A stretch of 64,000 bases of DNA from Microbacterium gorillae (GCF_000826185.2 NZ_LN648875.1:502103-566102), one strand, 5' to 3'. Counted from the stretch's first letter, positions 28,521 to 38,298 are shown. The notes: generated by a model from the letters alone, not told the origin. Numbers and translations: made by a program.

Positions 28521-29462
28521 TCAGCCCTTCACCGCGCCGGACACCATCCCGCTGGTCATCCGTCCCTGCACGAGCAGGAAGAACACCGCCACGGGCAGCG
28601 CGATCAGGGTCGAGGACGCCATCACGGCGCCCCAGTTGGTCGCTTCCGTCGCGGACTGGAACGAGTTCAGCCAGGGCGGCAGCGTGAGGCTCTTGGACTC
28701 CAGCAGCAGCATCGCCATCGTGAACTCGTTCCACGACTGGATGAACGCGAAGATGCCGGTGGAGACCAGGCCCGGCGCGAGCAGCGGGAAGGTGACCTTC
28801 CAGAACGCCTGGGTCCGCGTGCAGCCGTCGATCATGGCGGCCTCTTCGAGATCCGCCGGGACTCCGGCGACGAATCCGCGCAGGGTCCAGATCGTGAACG
28901 GCACCACCGCAGCGATGTTCACGATCGCGAGCCCGAGAAGGTTCTTCAGGTGCAGGTCGTCCATCATCGCGAAGATCGTGAACATCATGGCTTCGCCGGG
29001 CACCATCTGGACGATCAGCACGGTGACGATGAACCCCCACCGCCCGCGGAAGTGGAAGCGGGCGATGGCGATCGAGGCCAGGAACGCGATCAGCAGCGTG
29101 ACGATGACGACCGGGATCGTCACCGTGAGCGAGGACAGCAGCGCGTGCACGAAGTCGGTCTGACCGTCCGCGGCCGGCTTCGTCCACGCGGCGATGTAGT
29201 TGCGCCAGGTGAATTCGACCGGGAACGCGCTCGGCGTCCGGCTGATGATCTTGTTGGACGGCGTGAACGACATGTTCACCATCCAGTAGACCGGGAACAC
29301 GCTGAAGACGAAGACGATCACGGCCACGACGTTCAGCACGACCCGGGTGCTGCGCCGACGCGGCTGGTTGGTCGTGTCGACGTGCTTCGGCGGCTTTCCC
29401 TCTCGCGCGGCGCGAGGCGTGGGAGCGGTGATCGTGGTCGGATCAAGGGTCGTGGAGGTCAC
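28521..29462 (-). CDS. sugar ABC transporter permease (MalG type)
   Basis: A 313-residue permease with six spans and the EAA loop EEAAMIDGCTRTQAFWKVTFPLLAPG near residue 200; the C-terminus is RMTSGMVSGAVKG. The GTG start overlaps the previous permease's stop (GTGA) and has AGGAGG four bases upstream. It belongs with the binding protein at 30501; amino-sugar import (chitobiose or GlcNAc) is inferred from nagB and the ROK gene. Confidence 0.94.
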   Translation of the reverse strand: MTSTTLDPTTITAPTPRAAREGKPPKHVDTTNQPRRRSTRVVLNVVAVIVFVFSVFPVYWMVNMSFTPSNKIISRTPSAFPVEFTWRNYIAAWTKPAADGQTDFVHALLSSLTVTIPVVIVTLLIAFLASIAIARFHFRGRWGFIVTVLIVQMVPGEAMMFTIFAMMDDLHLKNLLGLAIVNIAAVVPFTIWTLRGFVAGVPADLEEAAMIDGCTRTQAFWKVTFPLLAPGLVSTGIFAFIQSWNEFTMAMLLLESKSLTLPPWLNSFQSATEATNWGAVMASSTLIALPVAVFFLLVQGRMTSGMVSGAVKG

Positions 29463-30442
29463 TTCTCCTCCTCCTTCAGCGTCGAGCGGATGTAACCCCA
29501 CGAGATCAGCATCAGGATGATCACCATCAGCACACCGATCGCGCCGGTCATGCCGAAGTCGTCGGCCCCGAGGCGGAACATGTAGGTGCCGAGCACGTTG
29601 GTCTCACTCGGCGTTCCACCTCGGCCCTGCAGGGCGAACACCTGGGTGAAGATCCGCATGTTCCAGATCACCTGCAGGATGAAGACGACCATCACCACGG
29701 GGCGGAGGTACGGGAAGATCACCAGGCGGAAGCGGGCGAAGCCGCCCGCACCGTCCAGCGACGCGGCCTCGAGCACCTCGCCGGGCACCTGCCCGAGGGC
29801 GGCGTAGATCGTGAACGCCACGAACGGAATACCCATCCAGACCACGATGATCGTCAGCACCGTGAAGAACGAGAACGGGTTCATCAGCCAGGAGTGGTTG
29901 GTGAAGTCCTCAGATCGCGTCGCCCAGTTCAGCACCGCGTTGATCACGCCGTACTGCGTGTCGAAGATCCAGCTGAACACGACCGTGGAGGACAGCGGCG
30001 GCATGGACCAGGCCAGCAGCAGACCGACCGCGACCAGCAGTCGGAATCCCCGCGACAGTCGGGTCATCAGGATCGCGATGAGGGTTCCGCCGAGCATGAT
30101 CAGTCCGGTCATCACCGCCATCAGCAGGAGGCTCCGCAGCAGCACGATCGGGAAGTCGCTGGAGGTGAGGACCCGGACGTAGTTGTCGAACCAGACGAAG
30201 TTCGCCGGGATGTCCAGCATCTTGTTCTTGATCGTGACGTCGGTGAACGAGTTCGTCACCATGGTCACGCCGGGGTAGCCGACCATCACCGCCAGCAGCA
30301 CGATCGCGGGAGCCAGCAGCGCCCACGCCGTCCGCGCGTCACGGCGGCGCCGACGCCGCTCGTTCGGGGTCAGTTCTCGTGAGGACCGGCGCCGTCCCGC
30401 AGCGGGGGCCGAACGCTCCTCATCGATCTCGGCGACGCTCAT
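29459..30442 (-). CDS. sugar ABC transporter permease (MalF type)
   Basis: A 327-residue permease with a 50-residue basic cytoplasmic lead (RRRRRRDARTA) and six spans. The EAA loop reads EAASLDGAGGFARFRLVIFPYLRP. The ATG at 30442 has GGAG upstream; the frame is open for 41 more codons that do not look like a permease. No ATPase gene lies nearby, so a shared MsiK-type ATPase is likely. Confidence 0.94.
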   Translation of the reverse strand: MSVAEIDEERSAPAAGRRRSSRELTPNERRRRRRDARTAWALLAPAIVLLAVMVGYPGVTMVTNSFTDVTIKNKMLDIPANFVWFDNYVRVLTSSDFPIVLLRSLLLMAVMTGLIMLGGTLIAILMTRLSRGFRLLVAVGLLLAWSMPPLSSTVVFSWIFDTQYGVINAVLNWATRSEDFTNHSWLMNPFSFFTVLTIIVVWMGIPFVAFTIYAALGQVPGEVLEAASLDGAGGFARFRLVIFPYLRPVVMVVFILQVIWNMRIFTQVFALQGRGGTPSETNVLGTYMFRLGADDFGMTGAIGVLMVIILMLISWGYIRSTLKEEEK

Positions 30443-30469
30443 GGCGCACCGCTCCTTTCGAGGACGGAC

Positions 30470-30494
30470 GGGGCCCCGGCGACACCGGGGCCCC
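30470..30494 (-). other. intercistronic hairpin after the binding-protein gene
   Basis: A perfect 10-bp stem GGGGCCCCGG/CCGGGGCCCC with a five-base loop, six bases past the stop of the binding-protein gene and upstream of the permease start. Such hairpins commonly protect the binding-protein message or partly terminate, giving more binding protein than permease. Confidence 0.75.
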
Positions 30495-30500
30495 TCCGCG

Positions 30501-31772
30501 TCACTTGTTGAGGATCGCTTCGATGTCGGAGTCGAGCTTGGTGGCGACCGTCTTGACGTCCTCACCCTTGGCGATCTTCACCAGAGCATCCGGGATGACC
30601 AGGGCCTTCTCGACCTCGGCCCAGTTGGCCGACGCGGGGACGGCGCGCGACGCGGCGGTGGCCTTCGCGGCCTCCTGGGTGATCTGGTCATCCGGGAGGA
30701 ACTGGGCCTGCGAGGTCAGCGCCGGGATCAGGCCGTTGCCGGCCATGATCTTCTGGTAGCCGTCCGAGAGCATGATCGCCAGCGCCTTCTGCGCCATCGC
30801 CTTGTTCTGGGACTTCGTCGCGATCGCGACCGACGAGCCACCGGCGAACACCGGAGCGGCCTCCCCGGCGGTCATGCCGGGCAGTGCGAACGCCTGCAGG
30901 TCCTTGCCGTAGGTGTCCGGGCAGCCCGGGTTATCGGCATCGGCGGCGGCCAGGATCGACCACTTCACCCACGACGGGGCGGAGAGGAATCCGGTCTCAC
31001 CGGCGCAGAACGGGATCTGCGGGTCGGTCTCGTTCGAATCCGCCGGGGCGACGTTGGCGTTCGTGTAGACGTCCTGGAGCATCTTTAGGCCCTTGAGGCT
31101 CTTCTCGGACGAGAACTGCGCGTCCCACTTGTCGCCGTCCTTCACGGCGACCTCGCCACCGTTGGCCCAGACGAACGCCAGCGCGTTGTACCAGTCCTTG
31201 CCCGGCGCCCAGATGCCCGAGCGCGTGGCCGTCTTCATCGCCTTTCCGTCCGCGACGTAGTCGGTCAGCGTCGCCGGAACGGTGCCCTTGAACACCTCGG
31301 GCGAGTAGAACACGATGCGCGAGCCGGCGTAGTAGGGCACCGCGTAGGTCTTGCCGTCGACCGAGCCGAGGTCGACGAACGACTTCAGCAGCTTGTCGCC
31401 ACCGAGGTCGGACACCTGGTCGGTGATATCGGCGAACATGCCCTTGTCGATGAAGCCCTGCGCCTGGGTGTTCCCCACCTCGACGACATCGGGGGCGTCA
31501 TTCGAGCTCAGCGCGGCGACGTAGGCCTCGTTCGTGTCCGCCCACGTCTTCTCGACGATCTTCAGGGTCCAGCCCTTGTTCTCCTTGGCGAACGTGTCGG
31601 TGAGGTACGTGCGCGCCTCATCGGGGGTGTCCGTGCCGACGAGCCAGACGGTGAGCTCCCCCGTCGCCGCGGGCGTCTCATCCTTGCCACCGGCAGCACC
31701 GCCGGTGGAGCATCCCGCGAGAGCGAGTGCGGCGGCGCCGAAGACGGCGACGGCTCCGAGCTTTCGGTTCAT
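30501..31772 (-). CDS. sugar-binding lipoprotein (probable amino-sugar importer)
   Basis: A 423-residue extracellular solute-binding protein, family 1, similar in layout to NgcE/DasA-type binders. Signal peptide with lipobox LALAGC (acyl Cys21) followed by a Gly/Ala linker. Lobe motifs include NDAPDVVEVGNTQAQGFIDKG and FAGGSSVAIATKSQNKA. Start set by AAAGGAAA upstream. First gene of the importer (then two permeases and nagB). Substrate is inferred from context; the sequence itself does not fix it. Confidence 0.93.
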   Translation of the reverse strand: MNRKLGAVAVFGAAALALAGCSTGGAAGGKDETPAATGELTVWLVGTDTPDEARTYLTDTFAKENKGWTLKIVEKTWADTNEAYVAALSSNDAPDVVEVGNTQAQGFIDKGMFADITDQVSDLGGDKLLKSFVDLGSVDGKTYAVPYYAGSRIVFYSPEVFKGTVPATLTDYVADGKAMKTATRSGIWAPGKDWYNALAFVWANGGEVAVKDGDKWDAQFSSEKSLKGLKMLQDVYTNANVAPADSNETDPQIPFCAGETGFLSAPSWVKWSILAAADADNPGCPDTYGKDLQAFALPGMTAGEAAPVFAGGSSVAIATKSQNKAMAQKALAIMLSDGYQKIMAGNGLIPALTSQAQFLPDDQITQEAAKATAASRAVPASANWAEVEKALVIPDALVKIAKGEDVKTVATKLDSDIEAILNK

Positions 31773-31835
31773 GTCATTTCCTTTGCTTGTGTGGTGGGGT
31801 CGACGGGCGGACCCGTCTGATCGGAGTGTCGGGGA

Positions 31836-33029
31836 CTACGACACACCGAGTCGTTCGGAGAGCACCATCACGGCGGCGCCGCGCAGCACGATGTCCGAAC
31901 CGTGTTCGGTCATCCGCACGCGCACCCCGTCATGGAACTGGGCGAGCGTGCGGTGACGCAGGGTCTCGAGGGCCGAGTCCGCGAACGGACCCTCGAGCAG
32001 ATCACGGGGGCCGGAGAGCGTGACCTCCGGCAGGTCCAGGGCGCCCACGATCGGGGCGAGGGCGATGCCGAGCCGTTCACCCGCATCGCGCAGCACGGTG
32101 TCGCGATCACCGCTGTCGGAGATGCGGCGGCGCAGGCCGGGAACCGCGACCCAGGCCTCGAGGCAGCCGTCTCTGCCGCACACGCAGGGCGGCCCGCCGT
32201 CAGTACCGACGGTGACATGACCGATCTCGCCGGCGGCGAAATGCCGTCCGATGACCGGCTCCCCGCCGATGATCAGACCGGCACCGACGCCGAGGCCGAT
32301 CTTGACCAGCATGCAGTCGCCCTCCGCGGCGCCCAGCGTGCATTCGGCCAGGACCGCGGCGTTCGCGTCGTTCGCGACCACCACGGGCAGGCCGAGTTCG
32401 GCGGACAGCACGTCCCGCAGCGGGACATCCGCCCACCCGTAGTTCGGAGCGGTGAGCACTCCCCCGTCGGCGCCGACCACGCCCGGAGAGCCGACGCCCA
32501 CGCCGAGCACGGGACGCGTGGCCGCGGCGACCAGTTCGCGAGCGAGCCGGATCACGAGCGCCAGCGCGGCGTCGGCGTCCCCGGAGGCGGGCTCGGGCAC
32601 CTCGCGGCGGACCAGCACCTCACCGTCCAGGTTCAGCACGGCGCCGGTGAACGGGCTGGAGCCGGAGAGGTCCATGCCGATGATCTGATGCTCGTCACGG
32701 GCGAGATCGACGAGGATCGCCGGTTTGCCCGGTCCGCCGGAGGATTCGCGTACCCCCTTCTCCAGGACGAAACCGTCGGAGATGAGCTCGGCGACGAGGT
32801 CGGAGATGGTCACTCGCGTGAGGCCGGTGCCCCGGGACAGATCGGCCCGGCTCATCGTCCCCTCATGGAAGAGCGTCTGCAGCACGAGCGAACGATTGTG
32901 GCCTCGGGCGTGCTCCGGCAGCACCTTGCCGTGCGCACGCAACGACCCGCCGCCTCCCCGACGGGAGGATGCGCCGGCGGGTGTCCCGCCGGACCGAGAA
33001 GAGCGACCCTGCGCTTCCGATGCTGCCAT
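31836..33029 (-). CDS. ROK-family transcriptional regulator
   Basis: A 397-residue NagC/Mlc-like protein. A 43-residue Gly/Ser/Arg-rich lead is followed by a winged HTH (MSRADLSRGTGLTRVTISDLVAELISDGFV, residues about 59-88) and a sugar-kinase-like domain with GVGVGSPGVVG, DANAAVLAE and the zinc motif CVCGRDGCLE. It probably represses the importer, nagB and the GH20-nagA block when amino-sugar effectors are absent. No Shine-Dalgarno precedes the ATG; a near-palindromic operator lies five bases upstream. Confidence 0.92.
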   Translation of the reverse strand: MAASEAQGRSSRSGGTPAGASSRRGGGGSLRAHGKVLPEHARGHNRSLVLQTLFHEGTMSRADLSRGTGLTRVTISDLVAELISDGFVLEKGVRESSGGPGKPAILVDLARDEHQIIGMDLSGSSPFTGAVLNLDGEVLVRREVPEPASGDADAALALVIRLARELVAAATRPVLGVGVGSPGVVGADGGVLTAPNYGWADVPLRDVLSAELGLPVVVANDANAAVLAECTLGAAEGDCMLVKIGLGVGAGLIIGGEPVIGRHFAAGEIGHVTVGTDGGPPCVCGRDGCLEAWVAVPGLRRRISDSGDRDTVLRDAGERLGIALAPIVGALDLPEVTLSGPRDLLEGPFADSALETLRHRTLAQFHDGVRVRMTEHGSDIVLRGAAVMVLSERLGVS

Positions 33030-33033
33030 GATG

Positions 33034-33058
33034 TTTGTTAGTAGACCTTACGAACAAA
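33034..33058. promoter_or_regulatory. amino-sugar operator, site B
   Basis: TTTGTTAGTA and TACGAACAAA flank GACCT, giving two 10-base arms that match at nine positions. The first 18 bases share TTTGTTAG-N4-CCTTAC with site A at 19721. On the minus strand a TAAGGT hexamer within it is a possible -10 for the ROK gene, consistent with autorepression. Confidence 0.75.
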
Positions 33059-33240
33059 AGATCTGGCAAGCGTTCGCGGACGAATTCTCCGCCGGGTTAC
33101 CGGTTCGTTATCGCCGGGGGCCGCCCGAGCGCCTCCGCGATCGCGCGGGCAAATCGGGATCGATTCGTGATGTGATCCCGGGGACCTTCCCGGTTCGCGC
33201 TTCTAGCATTGTCTGTGACCACGACTCAGGGGGACCAGGC

Positions 33241-34692
33241 ATGAACAACGACGACACGCGCGACGTCACTGCGTCGTCTGCCGCCGACGACGCCGCGCCG
33301 CTCGCGGTGTGGGCGCCGCAGGACGAGCAGCGCAAGAAGCGACGTCGCTGGCCGTGGATCGTCGCCATTCCCGCGGTCGGGCTCATCGCCGGCCTCGCGA
33401 TCACGTCGACCGTGCTGATCGCACCGGGCGTGAGCGCCGCCGGCGTCCCCATCGGTGGGCTCACGCGCGAGGCGGCTGCGAAGACCATCTCCGACAAGCT
33501 CGCGAACACCGTCGTGACGGTCAAGACGCCCGAGGGGTCCGTCAACCTCACGGGCACCGATCTCGGCGCGTCGATCGACGCCGGCACGCTCGCGGATGAC
33601 GCGCACAAGAACTTCCCGCTGTGGAACCTGACCGGCTGGAGCGACGAGGAGGTCAAGGGTCTGGTCGCTCTGGACGAGGGCACCGCGGCCGAGGCGCTCA
33701 AGAAGGCGACGCCGACCTCCTACACGGATCCGGTCGAGGCGACGGTGAAGTTCGACGGCAAGGCCTTCGTCGCGACCGCGTCTGCAAACGGCACGGGCAT
33801 CCCGCTGGAGCCGGTGCGCGAGGCGCTGCAGAAGGCGCTCGCGTCGGATGAGAAGAAGGTCACGCTCGCCGTCGAGACCGCCCCCATCGAGCCGACCCTC
33901 ACGACCGCCGAGGTCAAGGGCGCCGTGGACAAGCTGAACGGCATCGTCTCGACGATCGGGTTCTACGTCGGCGACGAGCGCACGGTCCCGGTCGACCCGG
34001 GCACGGCCGCGTCCTGGCTGAACTACAAGATCGCCGATGACGGCACCCTCACGATCGCCGCCGACGAGGCCGCGATCGCGAAGGTCGTCCCGTCGTTGAA
34101 GCAGGCCATCGATCGCCCGGCGAAGGATGGCAAGGTCATCACCGACTCCTACGGCGAGGTCCTGCAGACGCTGGAGGAGGGCCAGGACGGTCGCACGATC
34201 GGGGACACCTCGAAGGTGGCGGCCACGTTCGCCGCCCAGCTGGCCGAGGGCAACGCGAAGTACGAACTGCCCGTCGCGGTCGTGAAGGCCAAGACCACGA
34301 CTCTCGAGCGCTCGATCGATGTGAACCTGTCGACACAGACGGTCACCGTCTACGAGAACGGCCAGGTGGTTCGCTCGATGCTCGCCTCAACCGGCACCTC
34401 GGCGCACCCGACACACACCGGCGAGTTCCGCGTCAACTCGCATGTGTGGGAGCAGAACATGGGCTCCTGCGACAGCCAGGGCAAATTCGTTCCCGGCGGC
34501 ACGTTCGATTACTGCACCGCCAATGTGAAGACCGTCATGTACTTCAACGGCGACGAGGGCTTCCACGGCACCTGGTGGCACAGCAACTTCGGCACCCCGA
34601 TGAGCCACGGCTGCGTGAACCTCTCCGAGCCCGACGCCTACTGGCTGTACGAGTGGACGCCGGAAGGCACCCAGGTCAGCGTGCACTACTGA
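33241..34692 (+). CDS. L,D-transpeptidase with peptidoglycan-binding-like domains
   Basis: A 483-residue membrane-anchored enzyme: a hydrophilic cytoplasmic start, a basic stop (KKRRRWPW) and one membrane span at about residues 37-57, then two PG_binding_4-like segments (each with a VPIGG or VPVDPGTA core) and a C-terminal YkuD domain from about 360. The catalytic motif is SHGCVNLS with Cys458 and His456. It would make 3-3 cross-links or attach proteins in the cell wall. ATG with a G-rich sequence (CAGGGGGACC) upstream; earlier in-frame codons overlap the ROK promoter. Confidence 0.94.
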   Translation: MNNDDTRDVTASSAADDAAPLAVWAPQDEQRKKRRRWPWIVAIPAVGLIAGLAITSTVLIAPGVSAAGVPIGGLTREAAAKTISDKLANTVVTVKTPEGSVNLTGTDLGASIDAGTLADDAHKNFPLWNLTGWSDEEVKGLVALDEGTAAEALKKATPTSYTDPVEATVKFDGKAFVATASANGTGIPLEPVREALQKALASDEKKVTLAVETAPIEPTLTTAEVKGAVDKLNGIVSTIGFYVGDERTVPVDPGTAASWLNYKIADDGTLTIAADEAAIAKVVPSLKQAIDRPAKDGKVITDSYGEVLQTLEEGQDGRTIGDTSKVAATFAAQLAEGNAKYELPVAVVKAKTTTLERSIDVNLSTQTVTVYENGQVVRSMLASTGTSAHPTHTGEFRVNSHVWEQNMGSCDSQGKFVPGGTFDYCTANVKTVMYFNGDEGFHGTWWHSNFGTPMSHGCVNLSEPDAYWLYEWTPEGTQVSVHY

Positions 34693-34702
34693 TCCGGCGT
34701 TC

Positions 34703-34737
34703 GGAGGGAGCCCGTCGCATCGCGACGGGCTCCCTCC
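34703..34737 (+). terminator. terminator after the L,D-transpeptidase gene
   Basis: Perfect 16-bp stem, GGAGGGAGCCCGTCGC and its complement, three-base loop, followed by GTTTC. It begins 11 bases after the stop codon. Confidence 0.92.
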
Positions 34738-34887
34738 GTTTCGGGGCACGGGCGGCGAATCCTCTCGCGATCGACCGGCCCGAACGACTCTTGTTTTCCC
34801 TGGTCACGACCAGAATCAGGACGGCCTCGAAACACGACCGGCACCGGATGTTCACACGTGACCCGCGCAACTGCGCGCGGTTACGGC

Positions 34888-34893
34888 TAGCCT
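34888..34893 (+). promoter_or_regulatory. -10 element TAGCCT of the leaderless GNAT gene
   Basis: TAGCCT lies exactly six bases before the ATG at 34900 with no ribosome-binding sequence. Confidence 0.65.
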
Positions 34894-34899
34894 GTCGCT

Positions 34900-35352
34900 A
34901 TGACCGACCTGCGACTCGAAGAGCTCAGTGCCGCGACGATCGTCGCCGTGAACAACCTGTCCCTCAAGCCCGGGCAGCAGCAGTACCTGGCGCCGGTGTC
35001 CTATGACCTCGCGACGACGGTGATGAACCCGCAGACGACGTGGCAGCGCGTCGTGCTGGACGGCGATGAGGTCGTCGGCTTCGTGAGCGCCAACTTCGAC
35101 CCGGACTCACCGGAGGAGCACTTCCGCTCCGTGCTCTGGCGGATCAACGTGGATGCGGACGACCAGGGCCGAGGCGTGGGCCGGTTCGCCGTCGCGCAGC
35201 TGCTGGCCGTCGCGCAGTCCAAGGGTTTCGACCACGTCGATGTGATCTATGAGGCGGGCCCGGACGGCCCGGAACGCTTCTTCACCCGGGTCGGTTTCGC
35301 CCCGGTGGCCGAGACGGAGTACGGCGAGGTCATCGCGACCGTCTCGGTCTGA
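34900..35352 (+). CDS. GNAT-family N-acetyltransferase
   Basis: A 150-residue acetyltransferase, close in layout to the PaiA/BltD spermidine acetyltransferase group. The acetyl-CoA motif A is VDADDQGRGVGRFAVAQL (residues about 84-101), motif B ends FFTRVGFAPV. The acceptor is unknown; polyamines are a reasonable guess from family resemblance. Likely leaderless; single-gene unit closed by hairpins on both sides. Confidence 0.9.
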   Translation: MTDLRLEELSAATIVAVNNLSLKPGQQQYLAPVSYDLATTVMNPQTTWQRVVLDGDEVVGFVSANFDPDSPEEHFRSVLWRINVDADDQGRGVGRFAVAQLLAVAQSKGFDHVDVIYEAGPDGPERFFTRVGFAPVAETEYGEVIATVSV

Positions 35353-35393
35353 GACGCTCCCCACAACCGCACTTCCGGCGCTCGGAAAGCGTT

Positions 35394-35429
35394 GAAGGCG
35401 AGAGCGACCGTTCGGTCGCTCTCGCCTTC
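35394..35429. terminator. bidirectional terminator
   Basis: A 17-bp perfect inverted repeat starting GAAGGCGAGAGCGACCG around a two-base centre, between the convergent GNAT and esterase genes. Confidence 0.9.
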
Positions 35430-35435
35430 GGCCGT

Positions 35436-36401
35436 TCAGAAGCGCTCGGCGAGCCAGTGCGCCTGCCGGATCCACTGCTGCGTCTGTCCGCCTTCGTGGC
35501 CGTTGAACTCGTAGATCTCGAGCTCACGGTCGGCGACCTCGAGATGGTTGTACGCGGCGAAGACGCTGGAGGGCAGCACCGTGGCGTCCATCATCGCGAC
35601 GGAGAACAGCGCCGGTGCGGTGATGCGCTTGGCGAAGTTCACGCCGTCCATGTACGACAGGGTGCGAAAGACGGTGTCGGTCTGGTCGCGGTGCGCGGCG
35701 AGGTAGGTGACGATCTCCGTGAACGGCGGGTTCGGGGTCAGCTGCACGGACCGACGGAAGTGGCACAGGAACGGGACGTCCGGCATCACGGCTCGCACGC
35801 CGGGGTGCAGCGCGGCGACCGCGATCGCCGTCCCCCCGCCCTGACTGCCTCCGGTGACGGCGACGCGATCGCGGTCGATCCCGTCGAGTTCGAGGACCGT
35901 GTCGACCGCGCGCACACCGTCGGTGAACAGGCGCCGGTAGTAGTACGTGTCCGGGTCGGTGATCCCCCGCGTCATGTAACCCGGAGTCGCCGGGCCGGAA
36001 CCGTGCGGGTCCGGGGTGTCTCCCCCGGTGCCCCAGTGCGAGCCCTGGCCGCGCGTGTCCATGAGCACGTGCACGTAGCCGGCCGCCGCCCACGCCAGCC
36101 GCTCGCCCGGAAGGCCGCGGCCACCGCCGTAGCCGATGAATTCGACCACCACCGGCAGCGGGCCGCTCGTGCGGGGACGCGTGACCCAGGCCCGGATCAG
36201 ATCACCGCCGAAGCCGGAGAACGTCAGATCGGAGATCTCGAATGCGGTGATCGGTGAATCCACCGGCCGGAGCACCGGCGGAGTGGCCAGCGCGCGCGCC
36301 TCACCGATCGTCCGGGTCCAGAAGGCGTCGAAGTCGTCGGGTTCGGCCACCTCGGGCCGGTAGTCGCGCAGTTCGTCCGAGGTGAGGTCGCTGAGGGGCA
36401 T
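35436..36401 (-). CDS. CE7 acetyl xylan esterase / cephalosporin-C deacetylase
   Basis: A 321-residue alpha/beta-hydrolase of the AXE1/CE7 family, which removes acetyl groups from xylo-oligosaccharides and cephalosporin C. Motifs: the family RGQGS at about residue 116 (MDTRGQGSHW), nucleophile elbow GGSQGGG at about 185, an acidic MMDATVLPSS and the final catalytic His in NGHEGG. No signal peptide, so it would act on imported acetylated oligosaccharides. It stands alone between a terminator and a palindromic repeat; the plant-polysaccharide theme matches the arabinosidase locus. Confidence 0.94.
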   Translation of the reverse strand: MPLSDLTSDELRDYRPEVAEPDDFDAFWTRTIGEARALATPPVLRPVDSPITAFEISDLTFSGFGGDLIRAWVTRPRTSGPLPVVVEFIGYGGGRGLPGERLAWAAAGYVHVLMDTRGQGSHWGTGGDTPDPHGSGPATPGYMTRGITDPDTYYYRRLFTDGVRAVDTVLELDGIDRDRVAVTGGSQGGGTAIAVAALHPGVRAVMPDVPFLCHFRRSVQLTPNPPFTEIVTYLAAHRDQTDTVFRTLSYMDGVNFAKRITAPALFSVAMMDATVLPSSVFAAYNHLEVADRELEIYEFNGHEGGQTQQWIRQAHWLAERF

Positions 36402-36418
36402 GCCCCGAGCCTATTGCC

Positions 36419-36482
36419 GAGACACCCTCAAGCGCGCGAGACACCCATGCAGTGCATGCGTGTCTCGCGCGCTGGGTGTCTC
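36419..36482. repeat. nested palindromic repeat, copy 2
   Basis: A 64-bp element framed by GAGACACCC (36419-36427) and GGGTGTCTC (36474-36482). A second GAGACACCC begins 19 bases after the first (36438), as in copy 1 when copy 1 is read on its other strand. The inner stem is a perfect 14-bp inverted repeat (AGCGCGCGAGACAC and its complement) around a loop containing ATGCAGTGCAT. It lies between the 5' end of the esterase gene and the 3' end of the ABC exporter operon, so it could also act as that operon's terminator. Confidence 0.88.
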
Positions 36483-36486
36483 GCGC

Positions 36487-38298
36487 TCAGACCAGGGTCT
36501 CGCGCCACGCGCGGTGCAGCTGGGCGAACTTGCCGGTGCCGGCGATCAGGGCCGCCGGAGCGTCGTCCTCGATGATGCGGCCGTGCTCCATCACGAGCAC
36601 GCGGTCAGCGATGGCCACGGTGGACAGGCGGTGGGCGATGATGATCGCGGTCCGGTCCGCCAGCAGGGTCTCCAAGGCGTTCTGGATCTGCCGCTCGCTG
36701 GGCATGTCCAGCGAGGCGGTCGCCTCGTCGAGGATCAGCACCGCAGGATCGGCCAGGAACGCCCGGGCGAACGAGATCAGCTGACGCTGCCCAGCGGACA
36801 CCCGCCCTCCGCGCTTGTTCACGTCGGTGTCGTAGCCGTCCGGCAGCGCCCGGATGAACGCGTCCGCGCCGACCGCGCGCGCGGCCGCCTCGATCTCTCC
36901 GAGCGTCGCCTCCGGCTTGCCGAGGGCGATGTTGTCCGCGATCGTGCCGCTGAACAGGTAGGCCTCCTGCGTCACCATGACGATTGCGCGGCGCAGGTCC
37001 TTCGGGTGCATGGACCGCAGGTCCACGCCGTCGAGCGTGACGGCGCCCTCGCTGGGGTCGTAGAACCGCGAGACCAGCTTGGCCAGCGTCGACTTGCCGG
37101 CACCGGTGGTGCCGACCAGCGCGACGGTCTGCCCCGCCGGGATCTCCAGGGAGAAATCCGGCAGGATGATGCGGTCGTCGGCGTACCCGAACGTGACGTC
37201 ATCGAAACGGAGGTGCCCGCGGGCCTCCCACAGATCGATCGGCTTCGTCGGGTCCGGAACCGTCGGCTCCTCCTCCAGCACGCCCGAGACCTTCTCCAGC
37301 GCCGCCGTGGCGGACTGGAAGGAGTTCATGAACATCGCCACGTCCTGCAGCGGACCGAAGAAGTTGCGGACGTACAGCACGGCGGCCAGCAGCGCACCGA
37401 CCTCGATCGCGCCGGACGAGACCCGAAGTCCACCGACGAGGACGACCACGCCGAGCGTCGCCGCGGCGATCGCCATCAGCGCCGGGTCGAACGTGCCGAA
37501 CAGCCGGAAGACCTTGCGGTTGGCGTCGCGGTGGTCCCCGGCGAGCCGCTGGAACTCCACGTCGTTGGTGTCCTCGGTCCGGAACGCCTTGACGGCGCGG
37601 ATGCCCGTCATGGTCTCCACGAACTTCACGATGACCTTCGCGCTGACCACGCGGGTCTCCCGGAACACCGTCTGGGAACGGGCGAAGAACCAGCGCATCA
37701 GGAAGAACAGCGGGATGCCCGCCGCGACGAGGACCAGCCCGGACTGCCAGTCCACGAGGAACAGCATGATGAACGTGAACCCGGCGTACAGGACGCCGGA
37801 GACGAGCTGGTTCAGGCCGCCGTCCAGCAGCTCACGGATCGAGTCGAGGTCGCTGGTCTGGCGCGAGATGATGCGACCGGACGTGTAGGACTCGTGGAAC
37901 TCGAGGCTGAGCTTCTGCGTGTGCAGGAAGATCCGCTTGCGCAGGTCCAGCATGATGGCCTGCGTCAGCTTGGCCGCCAGGACGGCGTACCACCCGATCA
38001 GGGCCGCACCACCGATGCCGACGACGATGTACACGATGACGACGCCGAACGTCGGCATCCAGTCGGCGCGCTTGAGCACCGCCGGGAGTGCGGTGTCGAT
38101 GCCCCACGCGATCAGGGCCGGAGCGATCACCTGCATGATCGTGGACGCCACGATCACCACGCCGGTCAGCACGATCAGCCAGCGCATCGGCCGGATCAGC
38201 GACGCCAGCAAGCGCATCGAGCGGCGCCGGATGGCCCGGCTCTCCGCCTTGGTGTAGTCGAGGCGCTCTTCGCCCTTGGTTCCGACGACGGTGCTCAT
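36487..38298 (-). CDS. ABC exporter half-transporter, catalytically canonical subunit
   Basis: A 603-residue fusion of a six-span membrane domain (from about residue 35) and an ATPase. The NBD has Walker [13 protein letters not shown], a signature VSAGQRQ, Walker [13 protein letters not shown] with the normal catalytic Glu, and the H-loop AHRLSTV. It is the partner of the preceding gene, overlapping it by four bases (ATGA). By family it resembles the BmrD/LmrD/TM288-type subunit of heterodimeric multidrug exporters. Substrate unknown. Confidence 0.94.
   Translation of the reverse strand: MSTVVGTKGEERLDYTKAESRAIRRRSMRLLASLIRPMRWLIVLTGVVIVASTIMQVIAPALIAWGIDTALPAVLKRADWMPTFGVVIVYIVVGIGGAALIGWYAVLAAKLTQAIMLDLRKRIFLHTQKLSLEFHESYTSGRIISRQTSDLDSIRELLDGGLNQLVSGVLYAGFTFIMLFLVDWQSGLVLVAAGIPLFFLMRWFFARSQTVFRETRVVSAKVIVKFVETMTGIRAVKAFRTEDTNDVEFQRLAGDHRDANRKVFRLFGTFDPALMAIAAATLGVVVLVGGLRVSSGAIEVGALLAAVLYVRNFFGPLQDVAMFMNSFQSATAALEKVSGVLEEEPTVPDPTKPIDLWEARGHLRFDDVTFGYADDRIILPDFSLEIPAGQTVALVGTTGAGKSTLAKLVSRFYDPSEGAVTLDGVDLRSMHPKDLRRAIVMVTQEAYLFSGTIADNIALGKPEATLGEIEAAARAVGADAFIRALPDGYDTDVNKRGGRVSAGQRQLISFARAFLADPAVLILDEATASLDMPSERQIQNALETLLADRTAIIIAHRLSTVAIADRVLVMEHGRIIEDDAPAALIAGTGKFAQLHRAWRETLV

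Noticed and set aside
36014..36022. A further GGGTGTCTC 9-mer
   Set aside because: Single copy within the esterase coding sequence, without the 19-base partner or inner arms; chance occurrence.
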